The position numbers were made by a program, and so were the translations under genes. This document shows positions 26,068 through 35,383 of a DNA stretch of 64,000 bases, in pieces. Under the pieces are notes generated by a model. That model was not told the DNA's origin. It made no database searches and saw nothing but the letters and a program-made list of their open reading frames with translations. This DNA comes from Nocardia crassostreae. GTDB lineage: Bacteria > Actinomycetota > Actinomycetes > Mycobacteriales > Mycobacteriaceae. The stretch is from NCBI RefSeq assembly GCF_001613405.1, contig NZ_BDCH01000015.1:62001-126000 (forward strand). The letters are read 5' to 3'. Positions within the stretch are counted from its first letter, which is position 1; each line of letters begins with the position of its first letter.

Positions 26068-26646
26068 ATGCCTCCGATTGGACGACGACCCGGTAAGACC
26101 GATACCCGTGACGTGCTGCTGAGCACCGCGCGGCGCAGGTTCGCCGAGGGTGGGTACGAGAAGACGACAGTGCGCGAGATCGCCTCGGCCGCAGGGGTTG
26201 ACCCCGGGCTGATCAGGCACTACTTCGGGAGCAAAGCGGAGTTGTTCCGCGCGACCATGGGATGGCCGTTCGAACCGGCCGATATCGCCGCCCGCATCAC
26301 CGCGGGTGATCCGAGCGGCATCGGGGAGCGCCTGACCCGGGTGTTCTTCGAAGCCTGGGATCGACCGGAATCGCGGGCGCCGCTACTGGCGATTCTGCGG
26401 GGTGCCGTGACGCGCGAGGAGTCCGCGACATTGGTCCGCCAGTTCATTCAAGGCCAGGTGTACGCGCAGGTCGCCGCGGCCCTGCCCGGCCCGGACGCGG
26501 AACTGCGTATCGATCTCGCGATGGCGCAACTGCTGGGCATCGCCTACCTGCGCTACATCCTGCGGGTCGAACCGGTCGCCTCGGAGCCGCTGCCGACGCT
26601 GACCGCGCGGATCGCGCCGGTGATCACCGCCCACCTTGCCGGGTGA
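26068..26646 (+). CDS. TetR-family regulator
   Basis: 192 aa from ATG 26068. HTH: RDVLLSTARRRFAEGGYEKT and VREIASAAGVDPGLIRHYFG. The C-terminal domain matches TetR_C with the pattern GAVTREESATLVRQF seen in actinobacterial members. It is divergent from the Ddn-like gene (88 bp). A CCTCAG-N11-CTGAGG repeat at 25991-26013 could be its site. The 3' end overlaps the convergent methyltransferase by 23 bp. Confidence 0.92.
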   Translation: MPPIGRRPGKTDTRDVLLSTARRRFAEGGYEKTTVREIASAAGVDPGLIRHYFGSKAELFRATMGWPFEPADIAARITAGDPSGIGERLTRVFFEAWDRPESRAPLLAILRGAVTREESATLVRQFIQGQVYAQVAAALPGPDAELRIDLAMAQLLGIAYLRYILRVEPVASEPLPTLTARIAPVITAHLAG

Positions 26647-27424
26647 AGTGCCACAGAATCATCATCGGGACACCGGAATTCGCGGCTGCCGCCGCGACCG
26701 GCTCCTCGCAGGAGCGAGGCTCGAATCCGGCCGATAGCGCGGCCCGCAGGTAGTCTCCCGTTCGGTGCTGGTAGGAGCGCACACGCGCGGGAGTGCCATC
26801 CGCGCGGTGCACGGTCGGGACATGGGTGCGGGCAACCTGTTCCGGGTGCACATCCGCCACCACCAGATGACCGCCCGGCCGCAGCACGCGAGCGAATTCC
26901 GCGAAGGCGGGGCGCAGATCCGCGACGTGACTCAAAGCCAACGAGCATGTCGCGATATCTACCGCACTGTCCCCGACCGGTACCCGGTCGATAGTGCCGA
27001 TCCGGAAGTCACCGTCGGGCAATCGTTTTCGCGCGATATCGAGCATCTCCGGCATCTGGTCCACGCCGATGACCGCATGCCCGCAATCGGCCAGCAAGCT
27101 CGCCACCCGCCCGGTCCCACACGCCACATCCAGGGCGACGCCCGCAAGCACACTGCCCGCGACCGCACGAACGATCGACCCGTCGTAGTCGAACGCCGGA
27201 TTGTCCGGCCGGTCGTAATCGGCCGCCCAAATGCCATATCCCTCAGCGACATCCACATGGTCGACATCCACCCCGGCGGCGCCGATCGTCCCGTCCTCCA
27301 GGATCTTCCGGATCTCCTCGATCCGCGCCTCGGTGAACGCCCGATCATGCTCACCGGCAAAGGCCCGCAGCAGTGCCGCCCCTTCCAGACCCAGCACATA
27401 CGCCAGCGCATGTTCGTATGCCAT
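26624..27424 (-). CDS. SAM-dependent methyltransferase (class I)
   Basis: 266 aa from ATG 27424. Residues about 1-80 are an N-terminal helical region. Motif I is LDVACGTGRVASLLA, the acidic end of beta 2 is VIGVDQMPEMLDIARKR, and motif IV-like VDIATCSLALSHV follows. The later region FARVLRPGGHLVVADVHP is typical of the Methyltransf_11 fold. Substrate unknown. It converges with the TetR gene. Confidence 0.9.
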   Translation of the reverse strand: MAYEHALAYVLGLEGAALLRAFAGEHDRAFTEARIEEIRKILEDGTIGAAGVDVDHVDVAEGYGIWAADYDRPDNPAFDYDGSIVRAVAGSVLAGVALDVACGTGRVASLLADCGHAVIGVDQMPEMLDIARKRLPDGDFRIGTIDRVPVGDSAVDIATCSLALSHVADLRPAFAEFARVLRPGGHLVVADVHPEQVARTHVPTVHRADGTPARVRSYQHRTGDYLRAALSAGFEPRSCEEPVAAAAANSGVPMMILWHFTRQGGR

Positions 27425-27469
27425 GGTGGCCAACCTAACGCCGTCTCGCCACCACGCCAGTACCTGTCC

Positions 27470-28036
27470 TTATTTCATCAGCGATAGCAGGCCGAGGCCG
27501 GGGTCCAGGGCGCCATCCTGACCGAGTGCCCGGAAGTCCGCTGCCACGGCGGAGAGGTCGAGCCTGCCCGCGCGGACGGCGCGGTAGCGGACGTAGGACC
27601 ACACGAAGACGTCGAGGTTGTCGAAGCGAGTACCGCCCTCGAGTACTTCTTCTTCGTGAAACCACACGGCCACTTGCCCATTGGTCAGAACGACATACAG
27701 ATTCCCGCCGCCATCCGCGCCGATCGAGTACACATCGTCGTCGGTGAGCTCGGTGCTGTAGTCCGAATCCCGAATCCCGCAATCGTTTCCGGCGAAGTCG
27801 AACCCGTAGGACCAATCGAAGACATCCAGGAACTGCGGCATCTCCCCCGACCGAACCCGCCGATCGAGTGCGGCGAGCGCCGTCGCGTCCGAAGACTCCA
27901 GCTTTTCGAGAAACGGTGCGATGGACCGTGTTTCCGCCGGAATCCGGACCGGTTGCGCATCGGGGAACCAGCGAGCCAGATCGGAATCGAGGTCGCGATC
28001 GATATAGCCGACGAGATCGGCGAGCGTGAGCGTCAC
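27470..28036 (-). CDS. SMI1/KNR4 (SUKH)-like protein
   Basis: 188 aa. The segment YSIGADGGGNLYVVLTNGQV followed by VWFHEEEVLEGG and the late helix FDNLDVFVWSYVRYR match the SUKH core. SUKH proteins are often immunity proteins for polymorphic toxins; no toxin gene is recognisable beside it. It is divergent from the GntR regulator by about 108 bp. Confidence 0.65.
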   Translation of the reverse strand: MTLTLADLVGYIDRDLDSDLARWFPDAQPVRIPAETRSIAPFLEKLESSDATALAALDRRVRSGEMPQFLDVFDWSYGFDFAGNDCGIRDSDYSTELTDDDVYSIGADGGGNLYVVLTNGQVAVWFHEEEVLEGGTRFDNLDVFVWSYVRYRAVRAGRLDLSAVAADFRALGQDGALDPGLGLLSLMK

Positions 28037-28144
28037 GCCGAGGATTGTAGAAGCGGCGGCCGACAGGCGCCTGTGAGCTCTTGCTAACTCATTGGTTACG
28101 CGATGTGATCATGAGGAAATGGCTGGTCCATAGCGTATACAGGC

Positions 28145-28858
28145 ATGTCGACACCATTGGGTACGCGTTCGGATGCGGCCGGGGGGCACCTGCGGGACAC
28201 GGTGTATGCCGCCTTGCGAGACGATCTCATGAACGGGCGGATCAAGTTCGGGGAGCGGCTGACCGAGCCGAAAGTTTCGGCTCGGTTCGGGATTTCGCGG
28301 ACGCCCGCGCGGGAGGCGCTGGCCATGCTGTGCGCGGATGGGCTCGTGCAGCGGGAGGAGGTCGGGTTCACGCCGGTGCGGCCGAGCATTCCGAAGGTGC
28401 GGGATCTGTATGAGCTGCGGATCACGTTGGAGTTGGCTGGAATTCAGCGCACCATCGACAATCCGGGGGTCGGGCACGATCGGGAGTTGCTCGAGCTGGA
28501 GCGGGAGCGCTGGCTGGCATTGCAGGCCGATCCGCCCGCTCAGGAACCCGGGTTCGTGATCGTCGACGAGGAGTTCCACGTCGCGCTGTTGTCCGCGTCC
28601 GGCAATAGCGAGCTGGTGCGGGCGCTGGTGGCGGTGAACGCCCGCATCCGCCATGTGCGGATGTACGACTTCATGGTCAACAACCGCATCGAGGTGACCA
28701 TCGAGGAGCACCTCGCGATTCTGAATGCCGTACTGGCCGAAGATCTTCCGCGCGCCTACACGCTGCTGCACCGCCATATCGGCGAATCGCTGGATGTCGT
28801 TCTGGACCGGGTCACGCGCGCCATTGTCGCCATGTCCATGGCAACCGAACAGGAGTAG
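28145..28858 (+). CDS. GntR-family regulator (FCD type)
   Basis: 237 aa from ATG 28145. Winged HTH: HLRDTVYAALRDDLMNGRIK and ERLTEPKVSARFGISRTPAR. The C-terminal FCD helical domain carries DEEFHVALLSASGN and the metal-site His pattern in EEHLAILNA. It stands directly before the urea carboxylase gene (3-bp gap), so it probably regulates its own operon. The palindrome GTATAC (28135-28140) lies just upstream of its start. Confidence 0.93.
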   Translation: MSTPLGTRSDAAGGHLRDTVYAALRDDLMNGRIKFGERLTEPKVSARFGISRTPAREALAMLCADGLVQREEVGFTPVRPSIPKVRDLYELRITLELAGIQRTIDNPGVGHDRELLELERERWLALQADPPAQEPGFVIVDEEFHVALLSASGNSELVRALVAVNARIRHVRMYDFMVNNRIEVTIEEHLAILNAVLAEDLPRAYTLLHRHIGESLDVVLDRVTRAIVAMSMATEQE

Positions 28859-28861
28859 CTG

Positions 28862-31800
28862 GTGAGTTCGACTTTCGACACCGTCCTGATTGCCAATCGC
28901 GGTGAGATCGCCTGTCGCATCATGCGCAGCGCGCAGCGCCTCGGGATGAAATCGGTGGCGGTGTACTCCGATGCCGATCTGGGCGCGGCGCACGTCCGCA
29001 TGGCCGATGCGGCCCTGCGGCTGGGTCCGGGCCCGGCCGCCCAGTCGTATCTGCGGGAAGACCTCGTGATCGAGGCGGCGCTGGCCTCCGGGGCGGGCGC
29101 CATCGATCCCGGATACGGATTCCTTTCCGAGAACGCCGATTTCGCCTCGGCCGTCGCGGAGGCGGGACTGGTGTTCGTCGGCCCGACGCCCGAGCAGTTA
29201 CGGGTATTCGGGGACAAGCACACCGCGCGAGAGGCCGCCCGCGCCGTCAGCGTGCCGCTCGTTCAGGGCAGCGGCGTCCTGGAGTCGGTGCACCATGCCG
29301 TGGCCGAAGCCGACCGGATCGGCTATCCCGTCATGGTGAAAGCCGTGGGAGGCGGCGGCGGTATCGGCATGCAGGCGTGTTTCGACGCCGATGAGGTGCG
29401 CGCCGCGTTCGAGCGGGTGCGGCGCCTGGCCGTGGCCAACTTCTCCTCCGCCGGTGTGTTCCTGGAGCGCTTCGTGGCGCGGGCGCGGCACGTCGAGGTG
29501 CAGTTGTTCGGTGACGGCCTCGGGCGCGTGGTCAGTCTCGGCACGCGGGACTGCTCGCTGCAGCGCCGCAATCAGAAGGTGATCGAGGAAGCGCCCGCGC
29601 CCGGTCTGTCCGAGGAGATCACCGCGGAGCTGCTGGCGACCTCCCGCGCCCTCGCGCGGTCGGTCCACTATCGCTCGGCGGGTACCGTCGAATTCGTGTA
29701 CGACACCGAGCGCGAGGTGGCGTCGTTCCTGGAGATGAATACCAGGCTCCAGGTGGAACATCCGGTTACCGAGGCCATTACCGGAGTGGATCTCGTGGAG
29801 TGGATGCTGCGGCTGGCGGGTGGCGACACCGGCCTGCTCGACAGCGTGCCGGACAGCGGCCCGGCGCCGCGCGGGTGGGCGGTCGAGGCGCGGGTCTACG
29901 CCGAGGATCCCGGGCACGATCACCGGCCCAGCGCCGGACTGGTCACCGAGGCACGGTTTCCCGCCGAGGCCCGCGTCGATACCTGGATCGGGACCGGCAC
30001 CGAGGTGAGCGCGTTCTATGATCCGCTGGTCGCCAAGGTGATCACGCACGGAACGACCCGCGAGGACGCCTTCGAACGGTTGACCTCCGCACTGGGCGAG
30101 ACCCGGATCTATGGCGTACAGACCAACCTCCCGCAGTTGCGGGCCGCGGCGACCGCCCCGGTCGTGCGCGCCGCCGCGCACATCACCGGCACACTCGCCG
30201 AACTGTCCTGGTCCAGCCGCCGCATGGAGGTGCTGCGGGCCGGGACGATGACCACCGTGCAGGATCATCCCGGACGAATCGGCTTGTGGGAGGTGGGAAT
30301 TCCGCCCTCGGGGCCGATGGACGATCTGTCGTTCACGCTGGCCAATACCGCGGTCGGCAACCCCGCCGGGGTTCCCGGCCTGGAATGCACATTGCAGGGA
30401 CCGCGGATTCGATTCGCCGGTGCGGCGGTCGTATGCGTCACCGGCGCACCGGCCCTGGTGACCGTCGACGGGGAACCGGTGCCGATGTGGGAGCCGATCA
30501 CCCTCGACGCGGGCGCGGTGCTCGATATCGGCGCGCCGTCGGGCGCGGGGCTGCGCACCTATCTGGCGGTTCGCGGGGGTATCGACGCACCCCTGTATCA
30601 CGGCAGCGCTTCGACCTTCACCCTCGGCGGATTCGGCGGCATCACCGGCAAGGCGGTCGCCGACGGTGATGTGCTCGGCATCGCTGCCACGCAACCGGAT
30701 ACATTGCACACCCCGGGCCGGGTCCCGATGGAGCAGCGGCCGCTGTTCACCCACGAGTGGCAGTTGGCCGTCGGTGAGGGACCGCAGACCTCGCCCGCGT
30801 ACTTCACCGACGCCGATATGACGCAGTTCTACGCCCGGTCGTGGCGAGTCGGCAGTCACGCCAATCGCACCGGCATCCGCCTGGAGGGCCCGAAGCCCGA
30901 GTGGTCCCGAACCGACGGCGGTGAGGCCGGACTGCACCCGTCCAACCTGCATGACAACCCGTACAGCGTCGGCGCTTTGAACGTCTCGGGCGACACCCCG
31001 ATCCTGCTCGGCCCCGACGGCCCGAGCCTCGGTGGTTTCGCCTGCCCGCTCACGGTGGTCTCCGCACACCGCTGGAAGCTCGGCCAGGTGCGACCGGGTG
31101 ATTCCATCCGATTCGTGCCCGTCGGCGACGACGCCGCCACGGCGCTGCGCGGCTCGCTGCGCGAGCGGGCCACCGGATCGCTCACCGATACCGGTGCGGC
31201 CCTGCGTGATCGGGGCGTACTCGGCACCGTCACCGCTGGCGCGGATCGCCCGTCCGTGGCGTATCTGCGCGGTGGTGACGACAATATTCTCGTCGAATAC
31301 GGCGAGATGGTGCTCGATCTGGGCCTGCGCATGCGGGTGCACGCCCTGCCGCGAGCCCTCGCCGCCGCGGCGCCGTCCGGCATTCTCGATGTGACGCCGG
31401 GCGTGCGATCGCTGCACATCCACTTCGATCCCGATGTCCTGCCGCAGTATCGGCTGCTCGGACTGCTCGCCGACCTCGAGGAACAACTGCCCGCCACCGG
31501 CGATCTGGTCGTCCCCAGCCGCACCATCCGTTTGCCGCTCTCGTTCGACGACCCCTCCATTGCGGAGGCCATCGACCGCTACCGCAATGGAATTCGCGAC
31601 ACCGCCCCGTGGCTGCCGTCGAATGTGGAATTCATCCGCCGCATCAACGGGCTCGACAGCATCGAGGAGGTGCGCCGCACCGTCTTCGACGCCGAATACC
31701 TCGTACTCGGCCTGGGCGATCTGTATCTCGTTGCGCCCCTGGCGGTTCCGCTTGATCCGCGGCACCGGCTGGTGACGACCAAATACAATCCGGCGCGCAC

Positions 31801-32476
31801 CTGGACCCCCTCGGACGCGGTCGGCATCGGCGGCAAGTACCTGTGCGTGTACGGCATGGAGTCGCCCGGCGGCTATCAGCTCATCGGGCGCACCGTGCCG
31901 ATCTGGTCGAGCTATCGCCAGCACGCGCCGTTCGAGGACGGAACTCCGTGGCTGTTCCGCTTCCTCGACCGCATCGTCTGGGAGCCCGTCACACCCGAAC
32001 AGCTCACCGAATTCCGCGCCGCCGCCCGAGCGGGCCGATTCGACGCCGAGGTCAGCGACGGCACCTTCGCCCTGGCCGACCATCAGCGGATGCTGCGCGA
32101 CAATGCCGAGGCCATCGCCGCCTTCGAAACCCGGCAGACCGCGGCCTTCGAGGCGGAGAAGCGCGCCTGGCGCGCGGCGGGCGAATTCGACCGCACCGTC
32201 GACGCGCCGCCGCCGGTCGAGGCGCGCCCGGACCTGCTCGCCGACCTGCCCCCGAACGCCACCGTGGTCACCGCGCCCATGGTCGGCAATGTATGGCGCG
32301 TGAATATCGAACCCGGCGCCAAACTCTCCGCCGGTGACCCCGTCGCCGTGCTGGAAGCCATGAAACTCGAACTGCCCGTGCCCAGTCCGGCCACCGGCAC
32401 CGTCCTGCGGGTACTCGCCGCACCCGGTGCCACAGTGGAACCCGGAACCCCTCTCGCCGTGATCGGAGTCGACTGA
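28862..32476 (+). CDS. Urea carboxylase (biotin-dependent)
   Basis: 1204 aa from GTG 28862. Domains in order: biotin carboxylase (1-450, ATP-grasp VMVKAVGGGGGIGM and EMNTRLQVEHPVTE), an AHS2/KipA-like carboxyltransferase half (about 460-760), an AHS1/KipI-like half (about 800-1000), and a BCCP biotinyl domain with VLEAMKLELPV (biotin Lys1168). It makes allophanate from urea, ATP and bicarbonate. The next gene, allophanate hydrolase, completes the pathway to ammonia and CO2. Some family members act on guanidine instead; no carboxyguanidine deiminase genes are nearby, which favours urea (inference). Confidence 0.93.
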   Translation: MSSTFDTVLIANRGEIACRIMRSAQRLGMKSVAVYSDADLGAAHVRMADAALRLGPGPAAQSYLREDLVIEAALASGAGAIDPGYGFLSENADFASAVAEAGLVFVGPTPEQLRVFGDKHTAREAARAVSVPLVQGSGVLESVHHAVAEADRIGYPVMVKAVGGGGGIGMQACFDADEVRAAFERVRRLAVANFSSAGVFLERFVARARHVEVQLFGDGLGRVVSLGTRDCSLQRRNQKVIEEAPAPGLSEEITAELLATSRALARSVHYRSAGTVEFVYDTEREVASFLEMNTRLQVEHPVTEAITGVDLVEWMLRLAGGDTGLLDSVPDSGPAPRGWAVEARVYAEDPGHDHRPSAGLVTEARFPAEARVDTWIGTGTEVSAFYDPLVAKVITHGTTREDAFERLTSALGETRIYGVQTNLPQLRAAATAPVVRAAAHITGTLAELSWSSRRMEVLRAGTMTTVQDHPGRIGLWEVGIPPSGPMDDLSFTLANTAVGNPAGVPGLECTLQGPRIRFAGAAVVCVTGAPALVTVDGEPVPMWEPITLDAGAVLDIGAPSGAGLRTYLAVRGGIDAPLYHGSASTFTLGGFGGITGKAVADGDVLGIAATQPDTLHTPGRVPMEQRPLFTHEWQLAVGEGPQTSPAYFTDADMTQFYARSWRVGSHANRTGIRLEGPKPEWSRTDGGEAGLHPSNLHDNPYSVGALNVSGDTPILLGPDGPSLGGFACPLTVVSAHRWKLGQVRPGDSIRFVPVGDDAATALRGSLRERATGSLTDTGAALRDRGVLGTVTAGADRPSVAYLRGGDDNILVEYGEMVLDLGLRMRVHALPRALAAAAPSGILDVTPGVRSLHIHFDPDVLPQYRLLGLLADLEEQLPATGDLVVPSRTIRLPLSFDDPSIAEAIDRYRNGIRDTAPWLPSNVEFIRRINGLDSIEEVRRTVFDAEYLVLGLGDLYLVAPLAVPLDPRHRLVTTKYNPARTWTPSDAVGIGGKYLCVYGMESPGGYQLIGRTVPIWSSYRQHAPFEDGTPWLFRFLDRIVWEPVTPEQLTEFRAAARAGRFDAEVSDGTFALADHQRMLRDNAEAIAAFETRQTAAFEAEKRAWRAAGEFDRTVDAPPPVEARPDLLADLPPNATVVTAPMVGNVWRVNIEPGAKLSAGDPVAVLEAMKLELPVPSPATGTVLRVLAAPGATVEPGTPLAVIGVD

Positions 32477-34204
32477 ATGACCACTCGCCAGCCCGAGGCC
32501 AGCACGCTCCCCGTCCCCACCGCACGCGTCACCGCGGCCTTCGCGCGGATCGCCGAGGTCGACCGGCCCGAAGTGTGGATCACCCTGCGTGACCGCGACG
32601 AGGTGCTCGCCGAGGCCGCCGCCGTCGAGGCGCACCTCGCCGACGGAGCAAACCTGCAGCTGGCCGGACTGCTCGTCGCGGTCAAGGACAATATCGATGT
32701 CGCGACGCTGCCGACCACCGCCGCCTGCCCCGAATTCACCTACACCCCAACCGAAACCGCCGTAGCCGTGCAGCGGCTCGTCGCGGCCGCGGCGATCGTG
32801 CTGGGCAAGACCAATCTGGACCAGTTCGCCACCGGACTCGTCGGCACCCGCAGCCCGTACGGCGCGGTGCGCAATGCCCTCGATCCCGAACTCGTCGCGG
32901 GCGGTTCGAGTTCCGGTTCGGCGGTCGCCGTCGCCCTGGGTGTCGCCGATATCGGAATCGGCACCGACACCGCGGGATCCGGGCGGGTACCCGCGGCATT
33001 CCATGGTCTCGTCGGCCTCAAGGCGACACTGGGGATCATTCCCGCGCACGGCGTGGTGCCCGCCTGCGCCGACTACGACGCCGTCACGGTGTTCGCCGCG
33101 ACGCTCGATCTCGCGACCCGCGCGGCAGCGGTCATGTCGGGCTCCGACACCCGGGACCCGCGCAGCCGGACCTGGCCCGCCGATGTGCGTTTCGCCGCAC
33201 CGCAGGTGCCGCGCCTGGCGATTCCGGCCCCCGCCAATCTCGCGCTGCTGAGCCCGGCCTACCGTGAGGCGTTCGCCGCCAGCGTCGATGCGGCCATCGA
33301 GGCGGGCTGCAAGATCGACGCGATCGATATCGACCCGCTCCTCGACGCGGCCCTGCTGCTCTACGACGGCGCGATCGTGGCCGAGCGGTACGCCGCCGTC
33401 GGCGAATTCCTCGCCTCCCGGACCGCCGGAGCGGATCCCACTGTGGCGGCGATCATCTCGGCCTCCGCGAACACCACCGGACCCGATTTCGCGGCCGATC
33501 TCGACACCCTGGCTCGCACCCGCTCGGCCGCCGCCGCCCTGCTGGCCCCCTTCGACGCCCTGCTGCTGCCCACCACCACCGAACACCCCACCCTCGCGGC
33601 GGTGCGGAGCGACCCGGTGGCCATCAACCGCCGCCTGGGCACCTTCACCAATTTCTGCAATCTCCTGGATATGGCGGCCCTCGCGATCCCCGGCTCCCCC
33701 ACCGCCACCGGCGCGCCCTTCGGCATCATGCTCGTGGTCCCGGCCTTCGCCGACCAGGTGGCCGTCGATATCGCCGCCCATCTCCAGAATGTCACGCCCC
33801 CACCGCTTCTCGTCGACGGCGGCGTCGACCTGGCGGTCTTCGGGGCCCACCTGCGCGATCAGCCGCTGCACTGGCAGTTCGAGGAGCTTGGCGCTCGCTT
33901 CCGCGGCGCCGTCCGCACCACCGACGCCTACCGCCTCACCGCCCTCGACACGACCCCGCCGAAACCGGGCCTGGTCCGCACCGCCCCGGGTCGGGGCGCT
34001 CCGATCAGCGGCGAACTGTTCCGCCTCTCCGAAGCCGCCCTGGGCCGCTTCCTCGCCGCCCTCCCCGCCCCCATGGCCCTGACCGCCATCGAGCTCGAGG
34101 ACGGCCGCACGGTCGTCGGCTTCACCGCGACCCACGACGCCACCTCGACCGCGGCCGACATCACCGAACACGGTGGCTGGAAGGCATATTTGAGCACGCT
34201 GTGA
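32477..34204 (+). CDS. atzF: Allophanate hydrolase
   Basis: 575 aa, starting immediately after the urea carboxylase stop. Amidase-signature triad: Lys70 in VAVKDNIDV, the cis-Ser in GGSSSGSAVAV (about 145), and nucleophile Ser168 in TDTAGSGRVPAAF. The C-terminal domain (about 445-575) matches the AtzF-type decarboxylating half. Hydrolyses allophanate to ammonia and CO2, the second step of ATP-dependent urea use. One unit with GntR and urea carboxylase. Confidence 0.94.
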   Translation: MTTRQPEASTLPVPTARVTAAFARIAEVDRPEVWITLRDRDEVLAEAAAVEAHLADGANLQLAGLLVAVKDNIDVATLPTTAACPEFTYTPTETAVAVQRLVAAAAIVLGKTNLDQFATGLVGTRSPYGAVRNALDPELVAGGSSSGSAVAVALGVADIGIGTDTAGSGRVPAAFHGLVGLKATLGIIPAHGVVPACADYDAVTVFAATLDLATRAAAVMSGSDTRDPRSRTWPADVRFAAPQVPRLAIPAPANLALLSPAYREAFAASVDAAIEAGCKIDAIDIDPLLDAALLLYDGAIVAERYAAVGEFLASRTAGADPTVAAIISASANTTGPDFAADLDTLARTRSAAAALLAPFDALLLPTTTEHPTLAAVRSDPVAINRRLGTFTNFCNLLDMAALAIPGSPTATGAPFGIMLVVPAFADQVAVDIAAHLQNVTPPPLLVDGGVDLAVFGAHLRDQPLHWQFEELGARFRGAVRTTDAYRLTALDTTPPKPGLVRTAPGRGAPISGELFRLSEAALGRFLAALPAPMALTAIELEDGRTVVGFTATHDATSTAADITEHGGWKAYLSTL

Positions 34205-34225
34205 TGCGCCGTCCGCCCACTCACG

Positions 34226-34243
34226 GATTCGTGGCGACGAATC
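34226..34243. terminator. Small hairpin after the urea operon
   Basis: GATTCGT-GGCG-ACGAATC, a 7-bp stem 22 bp after the allophanate hydrolase stop. No T-run; a weak terminator candidate. Confidence 0.3.
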
Positions 34244-34280
34244 GCCGCTGCGATCAACGATGTTCTGACAGAGTGGGCGG

Positions 34281-35363
34281 ATGAGGCGGTGGCTTGTTGC
34301 GGTAGCGGCCCTGGTTTTCGTGACGGGATGCAGTGGAGCGGAGCCTGTTTCGGAGTGGCGGGAGTTGGAGGTTCCGGCCTAGGGGGCGCGGGTGATGGAG
34401 ATGGCGCGCGTACCGGAAGGCGTACTGGCGCTGGGGTCGGTGCCGGGGCCGGAAGGTCGCGCGCCAGCCGCTTGGGTGACCGGAGACGGGAGTGAGTGGC
34501 GGGGGGTGAAGGTTGCTCCGCAGAGTGGCTATGGATCTGTGGCGGAGTTGATTTCGGCGGGGGTGGGTGAGCGGGTCGTGGTGCTGGGCCAGGCATTCGG
34601 TGGGGCGCACAGCAATCCGCGAATGACAGTGTGGAGCGGCGGCACCGGGGGGCTGGTGGAGCATCCACAGGTGGTGGAGATGTTCGGCGGGCCGCGAGCC
34701 ATTGCGGTGCTGGGGGCGGCAGCGGTCGGGGGTGTGGATCTGCTGATCGGCGGGTGGGGTGGGCCGAATGGGTACGGGGCAGCGGTGTGGACGTCGACGG
34801 ACGGGGCCACGTGGACCAAACGGGCGGATGATCCCGTGCTGGCATCGGCGGTCGGGGAGCAGACGGGGACGGCCGATGTGACTGCCGGGCCGGGTGGTTT
34901 CGTGGTCGTCGGGCATACGTTGCGGGACGGGGCGCCGCGGCCGCTGGAATGGACTTCGGCCGATGGGGTCGGCTGGCAGCGGGCTGAATTGGCCGGGGGC
35001 GATGCGCTGGCGACGCGGGTGGGTTGTGGTTCCAGCGGCTGCACGGTTCTCGGTCAGACGGCGGGTACGCCCGCGCAGGTGCTGTGCTGGCCGAGCGTTG
35101 GCGCCGCGGCCGTTACCGGGCCTTCGGCGAGCTCTGTCGACATACTGCAAGTACTCGCTCAGGAGGAACGCGTCGTGACGGCATACAAGCTCGACGGTTC
35201 GATGCATCTGGCCTCGATCGCATCGAATTGTTCCGACTGGCACGAGATTTCGCTGCCGGTCCAGGCGGCCCAGGCCCGGACGGCCGAGTTGCCCGGCGGG
35301 CTGTTGCTGGCGACCACCGACGACGACGGCAGCAGGCTCTGGCTGCGCACCCGCGGCCATTGA
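34281..35363 (+). pseudogene. Lipoprotein of unknown function with early in-frame TAG
   Basis: ATG 34281 starts a lipoprotein signal (RRWLVAVAALVFVTGCSG, lipobox VTGC, Cys17). TAG at 34380-34382 stops it at codon 34, and the same frame continues to 35363, for about 360 codons in total. The remainder looks like a beta-propeller-like extracellular protein (repeated W/G-rich strands such as AAVWTSTDGATWTKR). A restart at GTG 34392 could not give a signal peptide. Similar amber lesions occur at 45691 and 50975. Confidence 0.7.
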
Positions 35364-35383
35364 CGATCCGAACGGAGGAAACC

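Noticed and set aside
29198..34171. A 1657-residue minus-strand frame over the urea operon
   Set aside because: It is the antisense of urea carboxylase and allophanate hydrolase. Its sequence is Gly/Arg/His-rich, as expected from the opposite strand of high-GC genes.
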